The notes below the pieces were generated by a model. That model worked only from the letters and a program-made list of their open reading frames with translations, did not search any database and had not been told where the DNA came from. This document shows positions 1 through 8,929 of a stretch of DNA of 64,000 nt, one piece after another. The first letter of the stretch is position 1, and each line of letters begins with the position of its first letter. This stretch comes from Natronomonas pharaonis DSM 2160 (lineage in GTDB: Archaea; Halobacteriota; Halobacteria; Halobacteriales; Haloarculaceae). The position numbers and the translations under genes are program-made. The stretch spans positions 930,001 to 994,000 of the forward strand of contig NC_007426.1 in the NCBI RefSeq assembly GCF_000026045.1, given 5' to 3'.

Positions 1-360
1 ACGCTGGAGGAGGCACTCGACGAACAGACCAGAGCGGACTTCGACGCGGTGCTTGAGGCCGTTCCCGAGGTTCGGAGCCGAGGCGACAGCCTCGATGAGG
101 TTTCGATTCTCCTCTTGCTCACCGCCAAGAACGGCAATCTGCTGTACGATATCTCCAAGTGGGGCGAGGATGTCGGCGTCGCCTCGAAGGCGACCTTCTC
201 GCGGACGAAGACCGACCTCGAGGACGCCGGTCTGCTCGATACGGAGAAGGTCCCGATCGATGTCGGCCGTCCACGGCTGCGGCTCAAACTCGGCGACAAC
301 CGGCTTCAAGGCCGGGACGCCGTCGACCTCGTCGAGACCGCGGCTGACATCCTCAACTAG
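1..360 (+). CDS. tbsP: Transcriptional regulator TbsP (DUF5821), C-terminal part
   Basis: The reading frame is open from base 1 to the TAG at 358-360, so the gene begins before the window. The visible 119 residues include a winged-helix-like segment (ILLLLTAKNGNLLYDISKWG, then VASKATFSRTK and a wing ending VDVGRPRLRLKL-like). This matches the C-terminal DNA-binding half of the haloarchaeal TbsP/DUF5821 family, which works with TrmB-type control of glycolysis and gluconeogenesis. It converges with the histidine kinase gene and overlaps it by four bases. Family recognition is by eye; the N-terminal half is not visible. Confidence 0.75.
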   Translation, partial: TLEEALDEQTRADFDAVLEAVPEVRSRGDSLDEVSILLLLTAKNGNLLYDISKWGEDVGVASKATFSRTKTDLEDAGLLDTEKVPIDVGRPRLRLKLGDNRLQGRDAVDLVETAADILN

Positions 361-3300
361 TCCTCTCTTGCGTTCGACGGGAGCCTGAGCACGACCCGGG
401 TGCCGCCGAGGTCGCTCGTTCCGAAGTCGAGTTCGCCGCCGTATGCCTCGATGACCCATCTAGCGACCCACAGGCCGATCCCGGTCGTGTGTTCCAACTG
501 CGTAATCTCGCGCTCGCCGGTGATTATTTTCCGTGCCGTTTCGGGGATACCGGGGCCGTCGTCGTCGATCCACAGCTCCGTAACCGCCGTATCGTCGGTC
601 TCTCCGACGGTCACCCGAACGCTCGGCTCGTCGCCGTTGTGTACGATGGCGTTCTCGATGACGTGTTCGAGAACGGTCTCGAACCGGGAGTCGACCACGG
701 CTGTCTCCGCTGGTGGAACCGACCGGTCGATGGTCGCCGACGGATACCGCGCCTTGAGTTGTTCGCTGACGCGTTCGACGAACGGGGCGAGTGCAGCTTC
801 CTCCAGCCCCGGGCCCACGTTCCGGCCGACGACGTTTCGGAGCTCGTTTGCGTCCGCCGCAAGCGACACGAGCTCGTCGGCCGTCTCGAAGATGCGCTCC
901 GCGTAGTCGACGTGTTCCGGGTCGTCGAGCTCGGCGGCCAACAGCTCCGCAAAGCCGCGAACGACGTTGAGGTCGTTTCTGAGGTTGTGTCTGAGGATGC
1001 GGTTCGTGACACGGAGATACCGCTCGCGCTCGTTTTGTTCGGTGATGTCGGTGTAGATACCGAACACGTGGTCGGTCTCGCCGGTCTGGTAGACGAAGCC
1101 ACGGAAGAGGAACTGCCGGGGGCCGGAGACGGTTCGGCGTCGTATCTCTCGGGTCGCAACACCGTCGCTTTTGAGCATCTCCCGAAGCTCGTCGGCGGTT
1201 TCGGCGCGGCTTTCCGGGACGATAACGTCGCCGGCCTTCTGTCCCACTACCGAGGACGATTCGTATCCAAAGACGGACTCGAACGCCGAGTTGACGCCTT
1301 CAATGCGGACCTCTTCATCGTCGATGGTAGCCTCGACGACAGGGTCGGGTATCCGCTCGAAGAGTTCTGCAAACCGGTCTCGCTCGGTCGATAGCTCTGC
1401 CTTCGTCGCGGCTAGCTCCCGAATGTCGTCGACTGAGGCGACGACTCCGCCGTTCTCAAGCGGTGCGACCGTCACTTCCGCAAGCCGAGGGTCGCCCCCT
1501 GCGGTGTGTGCGGTCGCCTCGATTGTTCGTTGTCCGTCTGTCGCCGCCTCTCCGGTTGGCTTGGCGTCAGGGAACACCGACGTAACCGACTCACCGACCA
1601 AGTCCTCACGGTCATAGCCGAGCCACTCGGCCAGCGGCGCCGTGAGGTACGTAATCCTCCCGTCGGCGTCGGCGAGGTATATCATGTCCTCGGTACTTTC
1701 CAACACCGTCTCGTATGTTTTCAGCGTCGACAGCCGCGCTGCCCGGTCGAGAGCGGCCGCTGCGGTTGTCGCCAACAGCTCTACGACGGATTCATCCGAG
1801 CCGTCGAACGCCCCGGGCGTCTCGGAGCCAACGCTGAGAACGCCGTGGTCGCCCATCGGAACTGCGATGGCAGACCGGACCGACCCATAATCGTAGGCGT
1901 CGATGCGCTCGATGTCGTCGTAGGTCTTCGGCTCCCCGCTCTCAAACACCGACCCGATGAGCCCTTCACCGACCTCGTACGTCGGCGGTTCGCCGACCAG
2001 CTCGAAGACGGCCGTTGACGCTGCCGCCGATTGGAGTGTCCCTGTCCCATCATCATAGAGGTGGACGCCGCTGATGTCGATATCGAGGATGTCTTCGGTG
2101 GCGTCGACGACCGTTTCGGCGATAGCTTCCTGTGACTCGGTGCGAAAGAGCGCTCGGCTCGTCTCCAAGAGCCCTCGAAGAACCTGTTCGCGGCGCTTCT
2201 GTTTCGTGATATCCCGGAAGAACACGGAGAGGCCGTCCTCGGAGGGGTATGCGTTGACCTCCGTCCACAGGTCCAGCGGCTCGTAGTAATCCTCGAAAGT
2301 GACCGGTTCCTGTGTCTCCATCGCCCGACGGTATTCGTGCTCGTATTGTTGGCCGAGCGCCTCGGAAAACTCCTCCCAGACGTTCTTGCCGACAAGCTCG
2401 TCGGCCTCGCGGTCGAGCAGCGTCTCCGCCTGTCCATTGAGATACGTGAAGCTCCAGTTCTCGTCGAGCGCAAAGACGGCGTCGCTGATACGGTCGAAGG
2501 TCCGCTCTAACCGCGTTGTCGTCTCCTGTAGCTCGTTCCAGTAGGTCCGACGCTCGAACTCCTGGCTCACCCACTCGACGGCCACTTCGACAAACGTCTG
2601 TTCGGCGTCAGAAAATTCCGTGCTACGTGGCTCCCCGTCGGCGAAACAGAGCGTTCCCTCGATATCGCCATCGACAACGACCGGCCCGCCGAGGTACGTT
2701 CCGAAATCAATGTCGTCTCGGATGAGTGTGTCTTCCCACGGTGTCCCCTCGACACCGACGGCGAAGCCTGAGACGTCCCCGCTGTCGACGACCCGGCGAC
2801 AGTAGGTCGTCTCCAACGGCACCGACTCCGAGAGCAGATGGTCGGTTCCGGCGGCTTCGAGCAGCGCCTCCAGTCCACGGCTCTGTGTGAACGAAAACCG
2901 GTCCCCGTCGATTTCGGAGAGGTAGCCAATACCGAGCCCCAGCCGTTCACAGCCGAGTTCAAGCACATCGCCGACCTTCTCCTCGAAACTCCGAGACCGG
3001 TCGGCAATGATTCCCGCGAGTCGTTCGAGTGCCACCGCCTGCTCGCGGAGTTCGATGTTGGCTGGCCGCGCGTCGCCTTCGGATACCGCCCTGACACGGT
3101 CAGCGACCGTCTCGCCGTCCGTTTCGAGCCGCTCTTGGGAGACATACTCGTCTGCGCCCGCGCGGCCGACATCGATAGCGAGGTCGCCGTCAGTTGCCTC
3201 GCTGACAACGAGTATCGGCACCGTCGCGTCCGCGTTTCGGACTCGCTCGACGGCCTCGGCGGCCCACTCTGTCGGACCGCTGCCGACCGAACAGACGACA

Positions 3301-3419
3301 CACCGCACGGCTTCGCCCCCAGTAAGGACCGAGACGGCCTCGCTCGGCGTCTCAGCGACCCGCGTGCCTGCCGGGAGTGGCACATCGGTGGTTCCCACGC
3401 ATAGCACCGGAGAATCCAT
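357..3419 (-). CDS. Multi-sensor PAS/GAF histidine kinase with degenerate receiver domain
   Basis: A soluble 1020-residue sensor kinase. In order I see a receiver-like fold at about 1-115, a GAF domain (about 125-290), a PAS (about 305-415), a second GAF (about 420-560), two more PAS domains (about 570-800), an H-box RILRHNLRNDLNVV (about 808), and a HATPase domain with an N-box (VIENAIVHN), a G1 box (DDGPGIP) and G2 (GIGLW). There is no transmembrane segment, so it should sense a cytoplasmic cue. In the receiver-like domain the strand that normally ends in the phosphoacceptor Asp reads VRCVVCSVGSG, so the acceptor seems lost. No response regulator lies beside it, which is common for haloarchaeal kinases. 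The ligand is unknown. Confidence 0.85.
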   Translation of the reverse strand: MDSPVLCVGTTDVPLPAGTRVAETPSEAVSVLTGGEAVRCVVCSVGSGPTEWAAEAVERVRNADATVPILVVSEATDGDLAIDVGRAGADEYVSQERLETDGETVADRVRAVSEGDARPANIELREQAVALERLAGIIADRSRSFEEKVGDVLELGCERLGLGIGYLSEIDGDRFSFTQSRGLEALLEAAGTDHLLSESVPLETTYCRRVVDSGDVSGFAVGVEGTPWEDTLIRDDIDFGTYLGGPVVVDGDIEGTLCFADGEPRSTEFSDAEQTFVEVAVEWVSQEFERRTYWNELQETTTRLERTFDRISDAVFALDENWSFTYLNGQAETLLDREADELVGKNVWEEFSEALGQQYEHEYRRAMETQEPVTFEDYYEPLDLWTEVNAYPSEDGLSVFFRDITKQKRREQVLRGLLETSRALFRTESQEAIAETVVDATEDILDIDISGVHLYDDGTGTLQSAAASTAVFELVGEPPTYEVGEGLIGSVFESGEPKTYDDIERIDAYDYGSVRSAIAVPMGDHGVLSVGSETPGAFDGSDESVVELLATTAAAALDRAARLSTLKTYETVLESTEDMIYLADADGRITYLTAPLAEWLGYDREDLVGESVTSVFPDAKPTGEAATDGQRTIEATAHTAGGDPRLAEVTVAPLENGGVVASVDDIRELAATKAELSTERDRFAELFERIPDPVVEATIDDEEVRIEGVNSAFESVFGYESSSVVGQKAGDVIVPESRAETADELREMLKSDGVATREIRRRTVSGPRQFLFRGFVYQTGETDHVFGIYTDITEQNERERYLRVTNRILRHNLRNDLNVVRGFAELLAAELDDPEHVDYAERIFETADELVSLAADANELRNVVGRNVGPGLEEAALAPFVERVSEQLKARYPSATIDRSVPPAETAVVDSRFETVLEHVIENAIVHNGDEPSVRVTVGETDDTAVTELWIDDDGPGIPETARKIITGEREITQLEHTTGIGLWVARWVIEAYGGELDFGTSDLGGTRVVLRLPSNARED

Positions 3420-3465
3420 CGGTATACATTTTCGCTGGGACCCCCGATAAAGTTGCTGGCGAGTC

Positions 3466-4881
3466 TTAGGATTCTATCGTCGGGAGTTCAACGACGAAGA
3501 CCGACCCCCGAGGGTCGTTGTCTTCGACCCGAATACTCCCGTCATAGCGGTTGACGAGCGTCTCGACGAGGTACAGCCCCAACCCGGTCCCGTCGCTGTC
3601 GAGGCCGCGCTCGTTGCGCTCGAAGATGGCCTCTTTCCGGTTGTCCGGAATGCCCGGTCCGTCGTCGGCAACCCGAACAACCGCCTGTTCGCCAGCGACG
3701 GTTACTGACACCGTTACTGTCGGTGGCTCGGTGTCGTTGTGCTCGATGGCATTCGTCAGGAGATTTCGGACGACCGACGCCAGCATGTCGTCAGCCAGAA
3801 CGGTCACCGACGGTACCGGACCGTCAGTAGTTACGACGGCACGCTCGTAGTTCGACCGGACCTCCGCAAGCTGGTCTTCGATAACTCGGCCGAGATCAAC
3901 TGGAGCGCGGTCAGCATCGCTCCGTAGCACGACCGCCGCGACATCACGGGCTGTTCGGGTTAGTTCGACAGCGCTGGTGGCGTTTTCGACGACTGTCTCG
4001 AGGTGTTCCTGCCCCGCCTCGTCGACGTGGTCTTCGAGGATTTCTGCATAGGCGGTCACAAGCTGGAGGTCGTTGCGGATGTCGTGCCGCACGACCTGAT
4101 TCAGCAGTTCGAGGTTGTCACGCTGCGTTTCCAGCCGCTCCTCCGAAGCCAGCCGAGCCGTGATGTCGCGTGCGTATCCGAGCACCGCTTTCTCGCCTGT
4201 CCCGGCGACGGTGTAGGGAATCTTCGTCAACTGTACGGTCATGTCCGCGCCGTCATCCCGTGGAAGTTCGACGGCCGCCCGCTCCAGTCGGTCCCCCGAC
4301 TCCAGCACTGACTCGTCGCTGTCGTGCAGCCGGTCGACAAGCGCCGGACGGCCAAGCGCTGCCGGCGTCTCCCCGACCATCGCCTGTGGCGTCGTTCCGA
4401 ACAGCGTCGCCATCGCTTCGTTGACGAGGACGTACTCGCCGTCGCCGTCGATTGCGAACACCGGGTCCGGAACGAGGTCGATGACCTGCCGAAGTTGCGC
4501 TCTGGCCTGCTCTGTCGCTGCCTCCTCGCGCTTCCGCTGGCTGATGTCGCGGTGCAGCACCAGCGACGCCGGCTCCCCCTCGTAATCGATGCGTGTCGCC
4601 GAAAGCTCGACCGGAAGCCGCTCTCCGCCGGCTGTCTCAAGCTCGACTTCGTACTGGCTCGGTGCGGGCTCGCCAGCGACCCGCGCGTGGTGGTGGGCCT
4701 CGACGGTCTGTTTGTACTCCGGGGCGACGATGTCTGCCTTCGACGTGCCGAGAATCTCCGCCTCGTCGTAGCCCGTCATTTCGCAAAGCCGTTCGTTGAC
4801 GAATACGACCGTCCCGTCCTGCACGACCCGAATGCCGTCGTTGCTCTCCTCGACGACCTGCCGATATAACCTCTCGTTCAC
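3466..4881 (-). CDS. PAS-PAS sensor histidine kinase
   Basis: A 471-residue soluble kinase, transcribed in the same direction as the larger kinase 46 bases downstream. Two PAS domains (about 1-120 and 128-240) precede an H-box, VVRHDIRNDLQLV (about 265-277), and a HATPase domain with NLLTNAIEHN, ADDGPGIP and GTGLGLYLV. The first PAS ends in the usual PAC-like segment. The ATG start is at the upstream end of the frame and leaves about 400 bases of non-coding DNA before the next gene. Neither the signal nor the partner can be read from the sequence. Confidence 0.85.
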   Translation of the reverse strand: MNERLYRQVVEESNDGIRVVQDGTVVFVNERLCEMTGYDEAEILGTSKADIVAPEYKQTVEAHHHARVAGEPAPSQYEVELETAGGERLPVELSATRIDYEGEPASLVLHRDISQRKREEAATEQARAQLRQVIDLVPDPVFAIDGDGEYVLVNEAMATLFGTTPQAMVGETPAALGRPALVDRLHDSDESVLESGDRLERAAVELPRDDGADMTVQLTKIPYTVAGTGEKAVLGYARDITARLASEERLETQRDNLELLNQVVRHDIRNDLQLVTAYAEILEDHVDEAGQEHLETVVENATSAVELTRTARDVAAVVLRSDADRAPVDLGRVIEDQLAEVRSNYERAVVTTDGPVPSVTVLADDMLASVVRNLLTNAIEHNDTEPPTVTVSVTVAGEQAVVRVADDGPGIPDNRKEAIFERNERGLDSDGTGLGLYLVETLVNRYDGSIRVEDNDPRGSVFVVELPTIES

Positions 4882-5042
4882 GGGCGATGATGGGGCGGCC
4901 CCGGGTTAAAAGTTAATAATAATTCATTAAGGTTTCGTGTAACTTCGACGTCGGTTACCGTTTGGTGGCGGCGATGTCGCTGCGAATGTAGTCCGAAAAA
5001 GCGTATACGCACTTACGTAGCGCATTATTGGTTTCAGCAATT

Positions 5043-5198
5043 TTGAGGCGGAGTCCCCGTCGCATCTGCGACGCGTGGCTCTCGTCATACCGAGGTGTCT
5101 CCGAAGACAAATTCACGCCGTATTCTAAGCCGTTCCACTTCAGCGGCAAATCCTAAACACCTGTTCAAGAAGCTCTCAAAAAATCGTCCGAATCGTTC
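5043..5198 (+). pseudogene. Decayed C-terminal fragment of an IS1595-type transposase
   Basis: Translating the + strand in the frame of base 5073 gives CDAWLSSYRGVSEDKF, then KPF, a TAA at 5154-5156, and then EALKK in the same frame. This lines up with the C-terminus of the intact transposase at 15944-16828 (WLSPHRGVSKDKL...RPF...REALKQ). Only the last 45 or so codons are recognisable and no terminal repeat is visible. It marks the left edge of the accessory island. The 64-codon frame on the opposite strand here is the shadow of this fragment. Confidence 0.65.
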
Positions 5199-5296
5199 CC
5201 TGATCACTAACACCGTGCTTTCACATGAGCGAACATGACAACATCTAACGATGGCTATCGAATAGCTTATTCGACCCGCTTGAATATGGCATTCTG

Positions 5297-6223
5297 ATGG
5301 ATGTATCGGTAGTCGTCTGTGTCTATTCGATGGATCGCTTCGAGTCGTTCGTCGAGGCGGTCGAAAGCGTCCTCGCACAGACGTACGATCCGATCGAGGC
5401 GATACTGGTCGTCGACGGCAACCAGGCGGTGTACGAACGCGTCGCAGACCGGTTCGGCGATCGGGACGACGTGGTGGTCCACTGCAACGAGGAAAACAGG
5501 GGTGTGTCAGTGAGTCGGACCCATGGAGCAGAGTTGGCGAGCGGGGACGTTGTCGCGTTCATCGACGACGATGCGGTGGCCGAACCAGACTGGATCGAAC
5601 ACCTCGTTGAGGCCTATGAGAAGCACGACGCGGTCGCGGTCGGTGGACGCATGACCGGAGAGTGGCTCGCCGGCCGACCGTCGTTCCTGCCCGACGAGTT
5701 CGACTGGCTGGTCGGCGTCACCCATCGCGGATTCGCCGACGGGAGAACCGAGGTTCGAAACACGTTCGAGTCGAACATCTCGTTTCGGCGGGAGGTGTTT
5801 TTGGATCTCGGCGGGTTCGATCCCGAACTGGGGCCGACCGGGGAGGAGTACCGGCACTCCGAAGGTGCCGAGATCGGGGCTCGGCTCGAAGCAGAATACG
5901 ATCGCGGCGTCATGTACATTCCGGAGGCCATCGTGCGCCACAAGGTGTTCGAACACCGGACGCGGCTGTCGTGGCTTTGTCGTCGGGCGTTCGAACAGGG
6001 CGTCTCGAAGCGGGCGATGAAACGCCGGACCGATGGCTCCTCGGCCGAAGAGTTCGGGTTCCTCCGATCGCTGTTCCTCGAGCATCTCCCCCGCCGGCTC
6101 CGAGAGCTGATCGACGAGCCGTCCGTGGCGGGAGTCGCCCAGATCGTGATGCTATTCGTCTTCACTGGTCTGGTTGGAGTCGGGTACCTCTTCGAGAGCG
6201 CTTGGGGGATCGTCAGTCGATAG
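5297..6223 (+). CDS. aglG: Family 2 glycosyltransferase, AglG-like
   Basis: A 308-residue GT-A glycosyltransferase. The nucleotide-sugar fold starts at the N-terminus (VSVVVCVYSMDRFESFVEAV), followed by VVDGN, the region GDVVAFIDDDAVAEPDW carrying the metal-binding DDD motif, and the acceptor region NTFESNISFRREVF. A hydrophobic stretch near the C-terminus (about 278-300) suggests one membrane anchor. The sequence closely resembles AglG of Haloferax volcanii, the glucuronosyltransferase acting on glucosyl-dolichyl phosphate in S-layer N-glycosylation. Assignment to AglG rather than another GT2 of the agl pathway is by recognition and is less certain than the family. Confidence 0.7.
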   Translation: MDVSVVVCVYSMDRFESFVEAVESVLAQTYDPIEAILVVDGNQAVYERVADRFGDRDDVVVHCNEENRGVSVSRTHGAELASGDVVAFIDDDAVAEPDWIEHLVEAYEKHDAVAVGGRMTGEWLAGRPSFLPDEFDWLVGVTHRGFADGRTEVRNTFESNISFRREVFLDLGGFDPELGPTGEEYRHSEGAEIGARLEAEYDRGVMYIPEAIVRHKVFEHRTRLSWLCRRAFEQGVSKRAMKRRTDGSSAEEFGFLRSLFLEHLPRRLRELIDEPSVAGVAQIVMLFVFTGLVGVGYLFESAWGIVSR

Positions 6224-6332
6224 GCGGCTACTAGGTGTGGCACAGAAATTTTACAGAGACACTACAGGGCTTAGAACCGTATTCTAAATGAAGTGCAACC
6301 CTGCAGATGTCGCTTTGCTCGGTTCAAAATGA

Positions 6333-7472
6333 CTACTCCGTCGTTTCGATGACATCCACGACACGGAACCCGCGCTGTACGTGTGGCCGTTCGTCTCCTA
6401 TCAATGGACAGTAGCAAACAGTGCGGTCGTTGTTGCTATTGAGTTGTTGTACCTCGTTCTTACCGTGTCGGTGCGCAAAAAACGTCGCGGTAACTGGATC
6501 CCGAGCCAACTGTGCGCGGACCGCATCCGGATCACCAGAACCGCCCTCGGCAGAGGTTTGTGGGATATGCATCAGGACGAAGACGCCAGCCTTGTCAGCG
6601 AACGCGTCGATCTGTGATCGAAGGAAATCCACGTCGGCTCCAGGACGCCCGCCTGGATCGCCGGGTTCAGCCGTGTCGCAAATAATAAACACATACTCGC
6701 CCAGTTCGACGGTGTAATCTTTGGGGATGTCATAGACTGCTTCCCACTCTTCGCCAGGGAGGAGATCATGGTTGCCCATAACGGGATACCACTCAATCGG
6801 ATCCGGAAGCTCCGAAAAGAACTCTTCAATAACTGTGAAATGATCTTCTGGGTCGTTATGAATGATATCGCCGTTGTGGAACAACAGATCGATTTCGCGT
6901 TCGTCATGGACCGCTTCTATCTCGTCTTTGGCCCGCTCAATGGCCTCAACCCAGCCCTGTGGGCCGTAGTCTCCCTGGTAATTGTGTCCCCAGTGGCTAT
7001 CTGATACGACGACAAACCGATATTTGACGTCCGCCATCGAAACAGACTGTCGATCGTAAATCGAGTTGAACGCGGTTCCGTTGATAATTGAGCCGTCGAT
7101 TCCACGTTGCCGGGTCTCGATGAGATCTGGGTTTTCCTGTAATAGTGTCGGCTCTTGCTGTAGGTACCAGTTGAGGCCGTATATGCCGCCGAGACCAACC
7201 GTCGATACGGCACCGGCACGCAACAGACCACGCCGAGTGATGCGGTTTCGAACGTCAGTTGAACTAACCCTCCGACCAGCGGATGAGTTTTTGATACGGA
7301 GCGACAGACGCGACAATGGGCCCCGATCTGGGGTTTTTTCCGGACAGAACGTTCTGACCCGTTTTTTATCAATTCGACTCAGTTGCTCCCACTCGTGTTC
7401 TTCAACGAGATGGACAGCAAAGGACTCTTTCGAATCAAAATATTCTGAACAATATGGACATTCAATTGGCAT
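6333..7472 (-). CDS. C2H2 zinc finger / Tat-like anchor / metallophosphoesterase fusion
   Basis: A 379-residue protein with three parts. Residues 5-26 form a C2H2 zinc finger (C5, C8, H21, H26). Residues 76-104 look like a Tat signal anchor (RITRRGLLRAG followed by a hydrophobic run). Residues 150-379 are a calcineurin-like phosphoesterase with VSDSHWGHN, HNGDIIHND, GNHD, MHIP and AHRH. If the Tat-like segment works, the finger would stay inside and the hydrolase would face outside. The gene sits between glycosyltransferases and opposes them. The substrate is unknown; a cell-wall or lipid-linked phosphodiester is a guess from context. Confidence 0.7.
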   Translation of the reverse strand: MPIECPYCSEYFDSKESFAVHLVEEHEWEQLSRIDKKRVRTFCPEKTPDRGPLSRLSLRIKNSSAGRRVSSTDVRNRITRRGLLRAGAVSTVGLGGIYGLNWYLQQEPTLLQENPDLIETRQRGIDGSIINGTAFNSIYDRQSVSMADVKYRFVVVSDSHWGHNYQGDYGPQGWVEAIERAKDEIEAVHDEREIDLLFHNGDIIHNDPEDHFTVIEEFFSELPDPIEWYPVMGNHDLLPGEEWEAVYDIPKDYTVELGEYVFIICDTAEPGDPGGRPGADVDFLRSQIDAFADKAGVFVLMHIPQTSAEGGSGDPDAVRAQLARDPVTATFFAHRHGKNEVQQLNSNNDRTVCYCPLIGDERPHVQRGFRVVDVIETTE

Positions 7473-7613
7473 ATATAAAGCAGTTCGCCTTCGGACATAA
7501 AATTCACGTTAGCTTCCGAATCGAGGTCGACAGCTATTAGCCGGCGGCCCCACCAGTCGTGGACACGAACTGTCGATGCAAGGAACCGAGCCGATTTCGA
7601 TGGTCCGTTATTT

Positions 7614-8861
7614 ATGATACTGTTTTCAGCGCTCACGATCGCGATCGTCTCGGTCGCGAGCACGATCGCCTCGGTTCGGAACGCCTTCGCACCGATCCGG
7701 AAGGTCCTCGCGCTGCTCGCCACACCGATCGTCTTCCTAGTGTCGTATCTTGTCCCGCGGGACGACTCGCTGTGGCTGTTCATGGCCGGCCAGGGAGATC
7801 GGTTCGCGGACAACTCGAAGTATCTGTTTCTCTACTGTGACTGCCAGCCAGACGTCCGGAACGTCTGGATCGGCACCGACGAGCGGATCGTCGCGGAGTT
7901 GCGCGAGCACGGCTACGAGGCGTATACGAGACACAGTCTCGCCGGGCGGTGGCGGCTGCTACGGGCGGGCTACTGGTTCGAGACCCACGGCCCAATCGCG
8001 CCGGCGTACGCGGGTCGGGCGCGGCTAATACACCTGACCCACGGCAACTACCTCAAAGTGATGCTGGAGGACCACACCAGGGACTGGCCCTGGATCGTCC
8101 AGGTGCTCGTCGAGTTCTTCTTCGAGCGTCGCCGCCGGTACGTCGTCACGGGCAGCGGGCCGCCCCTGAAGAATATGCAGAGCATGCGCGGTGCGCCCGC
8201 AGATCGAGCCCTCATGACGGGGCTGCCCCGGAACGACGCGCTGTTCGACGCGTTCCAAGACGAGGAATTGGGGCTGGAGGAGTCCGCACTAGCGGCGGTC
8301 CGCGATCGGGCCGCCGAGGGGCCGGTGCTGCTGTACGCCCCGACGTATCGCGAGGGGTACGGCGAGCGGAACGGCGTCCCACTGTCGGAGCTCGATCTCG
8401 GACTGGAGCGGCTCGATTCGGTGCTCCGGTCCCACGACGCGACGCTGTATATCTCCCATCACCCGGCGACGACGTTCGATCGGGATCTCGAAGGGCTCGA
8501 TCGAGTGACTGTCCTCGAATCGGGCGGGGATCTCTATCCGTTCCTGCGGGAGTGTGACGTGCTCGTGACCGACTACTCGGGCATCTTTTACGACTTCCTG
8601 CTGCTCGATCGGCCGATGGTCTTCTTCGCCCCGGACCTGGAGGTGTATCTCGAGGATCGAGATCTGTATTTCGACTACGAGGACCACGTGCCGGGGACGA
8701 TCGCGACGACGCCCGAGGCCTTTGTCGAGTCCGTGCGGGCGATCCTGGAGGGGGCCGACGAGCACGGTGACGATCGGGCCGCTGTGCGGGAGGCGTTCTA
8801 CGACGATCCGGACGGCGAGGCCTGCGAGCGTGTCTATCATACTGTCAGGGACGAGGCGTGA
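7614..8861 (+). CDS. CDP-glycerol glycerophosphotransferase family protein (TagB/TarF-like)
   Basis: A 415-residue GT-B protein. Residues 1-50 form a hydrophobic N-terminal anchor. The rest matches the CDP-glycerol:poly(glycerophosphate) transferase family: an N-terminal HLTHGNYLK (HG motif for acceptor binding), then LLYAPTYREGYG, YISHHP, and VLVTDYSGIFYDFLLLDRPMVFF. The last motif is the family's CDP-alditol site. In bacteria such enzymes build teichoic acids; haloarchaeal members sit in surface-glycan clusters and their donor is not established. The stop codon overlaps the possible GTG start of the next gene. Confidence 0.8.
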   Translation: MILFSALTIAIVSVASTIASVRNAFAPIRKVLALLATPIVFLVSYLVPRDDSLWLFMAGQGDRFADNSKYLFLYCDCQPDVRNVWIGTDERIVAELREHGYEAYTRHSLAGRWRLLRAGYWFETHGPIAPAYAGRARLIHLTHGNYLKVMLEDHTRDWPWIVQVLVEFFFERRRRYVVTGSGPPLKNMQSMRGAPADRALMTGLPRNDALFDAFQDEELGLEESALAAVRDRAAEGPVLLYAPTYREGYGERNGVPLSELDLGLERLDSVLRSHDATLYISHHPATTFDRDLEGLDRVTVLESGGDLYPFLRECDVLVTDYSGIFYDFLLLDRPMVFFAPDLEVYLEDRDLYFDYEDHVPGTIATTPEAFVESVRAILEGADEHGDDRAAVREAFYDDPDGEACERVYHTVRDEA

Positions 8862-8929
8862 GAAGACAGGCGACTCGTGGTGAACTCGATAGCGGTACGT
8901 ATTTCCACCGGACCGACCAACCGGAGATC

